A stretch of DNA of 6,186 bases from Aquitalea sp. (GTDB lineage: Bacteria > Pseudomonadota > Gammaproteobacteria > Burkholderiales > Chromobacteriaceae). The notes beneath the pieces were generated by a model. The model searched no databases. It worked only from the letters and a program-made list of their open reading frames with translations, and had not been told where the DNA came from. Positions within the stretch are counted from its first letter, which is position 1; every line of letters begins with the position of its first letter. The position numbers and the translations under genes were made by a program. Location: assembly GCA_019232735.1 (NCBI GenBank), contig JAFANL010000238.1, positions 1 to 6,186 on the forward strand, written 5' to 3'. This document shows, one piece after another, positions 5,130-6,186 of the stretch.

Positions 5130-6186
5130 AGTTGAGACGGAGTTTGTTTTCAGCGATGGCGTACAGCGGGCGCCACAGCAGGCGGTTGAACAGGACGACA
5201 AACACCGACATGACGGTGATGCCGAGCAGGATCTTGGGGAAGTCGCCAGCGGCAGTGGTCTGGGCGATATAGGCGCCCAGGCCGTGTGCTACGACTTTGT
5301 CATTACCCCAGGACACCATTTCCGACACGATGCTGGCGTTCCAGGCACCGCCGGAGGCGGTGATGGCACCGGTGATGTAATAGGGGAAGATGCCGGGCAG
5401 CATGACCTGGCGCCACCATTGCCAGCCGCTGATGCGGAAGTTGCTGGCGGCTTCGCGGAAGTCGTTGGGGAAGGCGCTGGCACCAGCCACCACGTTGAAC
5501 AGGATGTACCACTGGGTACCCAGCACGATCAGCGGCGACAGCCAGATATCCGGGTTGAGCTTGAAGTGCAGGATGAAGATGACAAACACCGGGAACAGCA
5601 GGTTGGCCGGGAAGGCAGCCAGGAACTGTGCCAGCGGCTGGATTTTTTCCGCCAGTGCCGGGCGCAGGCCGATATGCACGCCCAGCGGTACCCAGATGAC
5701 GGAGGCCACCACAATCAGCAAGGTCACGCGCACCAGGGTGATGAAGCCCAGCACGACCACATGCAGCGCCTCGGCCAGATGGACTTCCGAGGTGATGAAG
5801 CTATACAGGCGCCAGGCCACGTAAGCGCACAGGCCGGCCATGAACAGGCCCCATACCACGTCGATGACGCGCGATACCGGGGTGTGTGATTCGGTGTGGA
5901 TGTACTGCGGCACGCTGATGTTCAGGCGCAGGCGGGCGGTGGCCTTCAGCAGCTTGCCAAAAGGACGCAGCAGCTGCTGGATGATGCGGGTGCGCTGGAT
6001 CATGTTCAACACCCAGGATTCCGGTGCTGCCTGCGACATGGTGTCTTCCAGGCGGAACTTGTCGGCCCAGGCCACCATCGGGCGGAACAGGAACTGGTCG
6101 TAGATCACGATCACCAGGGTCATCACCAGCACCACCCAGCCCACGGCGGACAGGTCCTTGTGATCGATGGCCATGGCCAGATAAGC
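5128..6186 (-). CDS. ABC importer permease, C-terminal half, start beyond the window
   Basis: An inner-membrane channel subunit of the nitrate/sulfonate/bicarbonate importer group. A Met at 6174 would give 348 residues, but the frame stays open to the window edge (A-Y-L-A before it) and no ribosome binding site precedes that Met. The visible part therefore looks like the second half of a longer protein. Counting from that Met, a lone helix (10-28) is followed by LFRPMVAWADKFR, then a hydrophilic linker (about 35-100). After this comes a complete BPD_transp_1-type domain with helices near 103-125, 140-165, 188-212, 213-233, 262-282 and 318-337. The coupling loop EAASNFRISGWQWWRQVMLP (241-260) keeps EAA and LP, with R247 at the usual Gly position. 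ITASGGAWNASIVSEMVSWG (271-290) is typical of this subgroup. Two-domain fused permeases of about 550-600 residues with such a lone helix and linker are known in the group. A binding protein gene is expected upstream. Confidence 0.85.
   Translation of the reverse strand, partial: AYLAMAIDHKDLSAVGWVVLVMTLVIVIYDQFLFRPMVAWADKFRLEDTMSQAAPESWVLNMIQRTRIIQQLLRPFGKLLKATARLRLNISVPQYIHTESHTPVSRVIDVVWGLFMAGLCAYVAWRLYSFITSEVHLAEALHVVVLGFITLVRVTLLIVVASVIWVPLGVHIGLRPALAEKIQPLAQFLAAFPANLLFPVFVIFILHFKLNPDIWLSPLIVLGTQWYILFNVVAGASAFPNDFREAASNFRISGWQWWRQVMLPGIFPYYITGAITASGGAWNASIVSEMVSWGNDKVVAHGLGAYIAQTTAAGDFPKILLGITVMSVFVVLFNRLLWRPLYAIAENKLRLN

Noticed and set aside
4019..5131. 370-codon + strand open frame opposite the ABC ATPase
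   Set aside because: It is antisense to a gene with every ABC motif intact. Its translation is rich in H, Q and G with no family resemblance, as expected for the reverse of GC-rich coding DNA.
6172..6174. ATG as the true start of the permease gene
   Set aside because: No ribosome binding site precedes it, the frame is open to the window edge, and the protein would start just before a lone helix that fits the end of a first permease domain.
1..6186. CRISPR arrays, tRNA genes, insertion sequences, phage or defence genes
   Set aside because: No regularly spaced repeats, transposase motifs, flanking direct repeats or cloverleaf-like stretches were seen on either strand.

Overview
The window is about 6.2 kb of gene-dense, GC-rich DNA. 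Gene content and codon use suggest a Gram-negative proteobacterium. My best guess, from recall of protein style only, is a betaproteobacterium of the Chromobacteriaceae/Neisseriales type. There are no mobile elements, CRISPR arrays, tRNAs or rRNAs, and no coding-free stretch over 300 bases. The window is mostly core metabolism and transport, cut at both ends.

Layout: (1) On the + strand from the left edge lie the 3' end of cysW and a complete cysA (291-1373), the tail of a sulfate/thiosulfate ABC importer operon. It ends at a strong UUCG-loop hairpin (1390-1424). (2) Convergent to it, on the - strand, is a PiT-family phosphate transporter (1468-3078) with its own 3' hairpin. Its 189-base upstream gap holds an AT-rich dyad, small hairpins and an unusual leader next to the start codon. 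(3) Upstream on the - strand is a DUF721/DciA-family gene (3268-3699) with a short C-rich leader. (4) Further upstream, closed by a terminator at 3746-3777, is a nitrate/sulfonate/bicarbonate-type ABC importer. It consists of an ATPase with an extra C-terminal domain (3800-5116) and the C-terminal half of a probably two-domain permease (5128 to beyond the right edge).

Three transport systems are therefore present: sulfate (CysWA), phosphate (Pit) and an unassigned anion or organic-anion importer. They share no operon. The sulfate operon faces the other way, and a terminator separates the unassigned importer from dciA. A common sulfur theme for CysWA and the second importer is possible but unproven.

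The most interesting feature is the pit leader. A 10-codon reading frame (3075-3107, - strand) ends in an ATGA overlap with the pit start. It contains, entirely within its codons, a perfect 8-bp hairpin that buries the pit ribosome binding site. This looks like a translation-coupled gate on phosphate transporter synthesis. It is an inference from sequence, not an established system.
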